From positions 66,703-86,919 of the forward strand of contig AVPN01000004.1 in NCBI GenBank assembly GCA_000695325.1: a stretch of DNA of 20,217 nt, given 5' to 3'. The position numbers and the translations under genes are program-made. Each line of letters begins with the position of its first letter. The stretch's first letter is position 1. Shown here piece by piece: positions 18,296 through 20,217 of the stretch. The DNA comes from Pleurobrachia bachei. Taxonomy: Eukaryota > Ctenophora > Tentaculata > Cydippida > Pleurobrachiidae. A model generated the notes under the pieces. It was not told the DNA's origin. It ran no database searches and was given only the letters and a program-made list of their open reading frames with translations.

Positions 18296-18466
18296 GGGGG
18301 AACATGGTAAGAATTTTACATTGATACAACTTGTCGCAGAGAAAGAGAAGGTATAATTGTGCGTGTCTCTCTCTCCCTTCTCTTTCTCTCCTTAACACAC
18401 ACATACACCCTGTATCGCAGCCTTTGTATTTCACATGCTGTCTTCTCTCTCACACTTATATAGTCT

Positions 18467-19743
18467 TCAGCAGGCAGAGTCAAGCGAGTCGAGAGAATTG
18501 GCTGAGTCAAGTCGCATAATACCCGAGCAGTCGGAGACAAGGGCTGGGGATCCCCCCGGGAGACACTTGAAGTCGCTGTAATAGTCATGGGGAGAAAGAA
18601 AGTCGAAAATAACAATCGTGTCATCGTGTGAAGAACTTTGATAGACCTTAACCAGCTTAACCTCAGACTTATGAGCAGGGAAGTGTTCCTGTGAGGGAGA
18701 GCGTCGTTAGATTTGGTGGGAGGGAAACAGCATGAGGGATAGTAATATTTTATAATTCCTAGAAATCATGTGACAACTTGGACAATGTTAAAAAGGGGTT
18801 CATTCTCATAAATCAGTGTCACAACTCACAGACCACTGTCGGTTTGTGTGTTTGGGTATGAAAGAGTGCGCGCACGTGACAGAACTAACAATACCCACTT
18901 TCACTATTACAATCGCGCGCCGCGCCTAGATCCACTGTCAGCAGTGAGCCTGGGAGAGCTTATTTATAGAGAACATTGCAGCAGCTCAACACTCTCTTTC
19001 ACTCTCTCGGTAAAATATTAACCGATGTGCTTTAGGTAAACTTACTGAGATCGTTCGAATGCATATCTGACTTGCGGCACATCGGGGGTCTAGTGCGGCT
19101 TGTAAGTCCCACACCTTAATCCGCCTGAAAAGAGAGGTATTAGAGGTAGAGCTTCTCACATACATTACACACAAACACTCTCAATCCGAGCACAACAAAG
19201 AGTGGGGGATAAAACGAAAGAGAGCGTGGAAGATAAAGATAGGGAGATTTAAGAGAGGGAGCGAGAAAGAAAGAAAGAAAGAGAGAAAGATAGAAAGGGA
19301 GAGAGAGAGAGAAATATGTAGACCTTGTGATGTAAGAAATAGCGGTCAACTAAAAAGAAAAAATATTTATTATAACAGACAGATTATTACAGAGTCAATC
19401 AAAATTATCAGAGTGTAGCATTTGAATAATCGGACTGAATAAAATCAAGAAACATTATAAAACGAACACAATAAAAGAAACAAACGAAAGAAACAAACAA
19501 AAAAGAAGCAAAGGGACAGAAAACAACTAGAAGACAGAAAAGAACCCACACAATAAAAACAGAAAGCAAACAGAAACGCCAAACAGCAAACAGAAGCCAC
19601 ACAACATTAAACATTAAACAGAAAACAATTACCCGTCGTAAGCTCCGGAGACGATCCTGTTAGAATCGAATCTGATACACCGAACCAGTTCGTCGTGACC
19701 TTCTAATGTTCTCAGAATTACACCGACCTCTACATCCCACAAT
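18467..19743 (-). CDS. FBXW11: beta-TrCP (BTRC/FBXW11) F-box/WD40 protein, last three exons
   Basis: Minus-strand exons 19743-19633, 19124-19046 and 18688-18467 join in phase. The first encodes a WD40 blade nearly identical to beta-TrCP ([20 protein letters not shown], then VSGAYDG), the second [14 protein letters not shown], the third [14 protein letters not shown] and a 45-aa tail. Known role: substrate-recognition subunit of the SCF ubiquitin ligase, binding phosphodegrons of beta-catenin and IkappaB-type proteins on the WD40 propeller. The F-box and the other blades must lie right of the window. Two oddities: the usual WDF is FDF, and codons 3-18 of the last exon are unlike any beta-TrCP as written. 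Read as the unreversed complement they give KGRVFRLQFDQFQIV, the family consensus. The C-terminal tail after the last blade is not recognised. BTRC and FBXW11 cannot be told apart in an invertebrate. Confidence 0.93.
18636..18682 (-). other. Unreversed-complement patch in the last beta-TrCP exon
   Basis: The exon's flanks (EH before, SSSHDDT after) match beta-TrCP, while the 47 nt between them encode an unrelated stretch. Complementing these bases without reversing them restores the conserved blade (GRVFRLQFDQFQIV), in frame and with no indel. The boundary may reach 18633 (50 nt), because the serine codons read correctly either way. Confidence 0.92.
19200..19320. repeat. GA/GAAA-rich low-complexity tract
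   Basis: Purine-rich imperfect repeat (AGAGAGCG, GAAAGAAAGAAAG, GAGAGAGAG) within the beta-TrCP intron. Confidence 0.8.
19437..19620. repeat. A-rich CAAA/GAAA low-complexity tract
   Basis: Almost no T on the plus strand, with AAACAAACG, GAAACAAAC and AAACAGAA motifs. On the minus strand it forms a long T-rich stretch immediately after the donor of the 19633 exon. ORFs in it are compositional artefacts. Confidence 0.75.
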
Positions 19744-20046
19744 CTGAGAAGAAGTAGTGGAGGGTTACTGGTTATTATTTTTGTTTAGTTTTATGCTTTG
19801 TTTTAGAAGTACATAGTGGGAATTAGTTTATTTAGTTTGTTTTGTTCTAACCCTCCCAGCTCCCTTTAGAGAGAGGGTCGGACAAGACTAGTTGATTCAC
19901 CATCAGCTATGTATGAGGGGGTGAGGAAGAATCATTTTGGTGAGAGAGAAAGAGTGCGTCAGTACATAATATATTTTTAACTAGTCCAAGGTCCCTCCCA
20001 AGCTATTTATCCCAAACTCAGAATTATAAATTAACGATCCTGGAGG

Positions 20047-20090
<44 letters not shown>

Positions 20091-20217
20091 GGAGATGGAA
20101 ATATAGAGGGAGTGAGCTCCCTCAAACAGGTAATAGTTGCTACTTTTCTTTATTCTTGGTGATCCTACAGATCTGACAACTGAGAGACAAATGGTGGACC
20201 TGACAAAGGGATAATTC
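19744..20217. other. beta-TrCP intron or upstream region; no exon recognised
   Basis: Contains TTGTTCTAACCCTCCC near 19848, a member of the dispersed motif family, and a (TC)n run. A donor-like ATCT|GTAGGA on the minus strand near 20170 has no WD40-like translation upstream of it. Confidence 0.5.
20050..20088. repeat. (TC)n microsatellite
   Basis: About 19 TC units ending in GGGGAGATGG. Confidence 0.95.

Noticed and set aside
18316-18624. Minus-strand 102-aa ORF
   Set aside because: Wrong frame over the last beta-TrCP exon and its 3' UTR.

Overview
The window is eukaryotic and almost certainly from an invertebrate animal. Genes are split by short introns (about 100-500 bp) with clean GT-AG borders, and the families are animal ones: a Tks/p47phox-type PX-SH3 adaptor, the F-box/WD40 protein beta-TrCP, an SLC22-like transporter, a divergent rhodopsin-like receptor and a C2H2 zinc-finger protein. 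The sequence is rich in microsatellites and carries a non-LTR retrotransposon remnant. I cannot name the phylum from the sequence. All splice models were built by hand from reading frame, splice phase and family resemblance.

Layout. 1-860: TC/GA microsatellites and a triplicated start-exon-like repeat on the minus strand. 1372-3130: PHD-finger ORF1 and possible 3' tail of a non-LTR element. 3648-7899 (+): a 13-exon PX + four-SH3 adaptor. 8084-10247 (-), convergent with it: a three-exon gene for a small secreted cysteine-rich protein that I do not recognise. Two duplications scramble this part. A 1109-bp unit (7692-8800) is tandemly repeated at 8801-9909, copying the adaptor's last exon and the secreted gene's exons 2-3. 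A 1.27-kb adaptor block (5725-6992, four exons) recurs at 10909-12172. 12685-14387 (-): SLC22-like transporter, divergent from a three-finger C2H2 gene at 14629-15782 (+). 16140-17183 (-): single-exon 7TM receptor. 17315-17459: long near-perfect palindrome. 18467-19743 (-): last three exons of beta-TrCP, whose 5' part lies beyond the right edge.

The strangest signal is two patches of about 50 nt that are the base-by-base complement of the expected sequence WITHOUT reversal. At 6115-6165 the patch is the parallel complement of 11295-11345, its counterpart in the duplicated block. At 18636-18682 (possibly 18633-18682) the patch lies in the last beta-TrCP exon: as given it encodes an atypical stretch, while its unreversed complement encodes the conserved final WD40 blade. 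No known polymerase, inversion or recombination process makes a parallel complement, so I read these as a data artefact or deliberate edit unless raw reads prove otherwise.

The genes do not form an obvious pathway. They look like an ordinary gene-dense neighbourhood reshaped by local duplication, or by uncollapsed haplotypes in the assembly.
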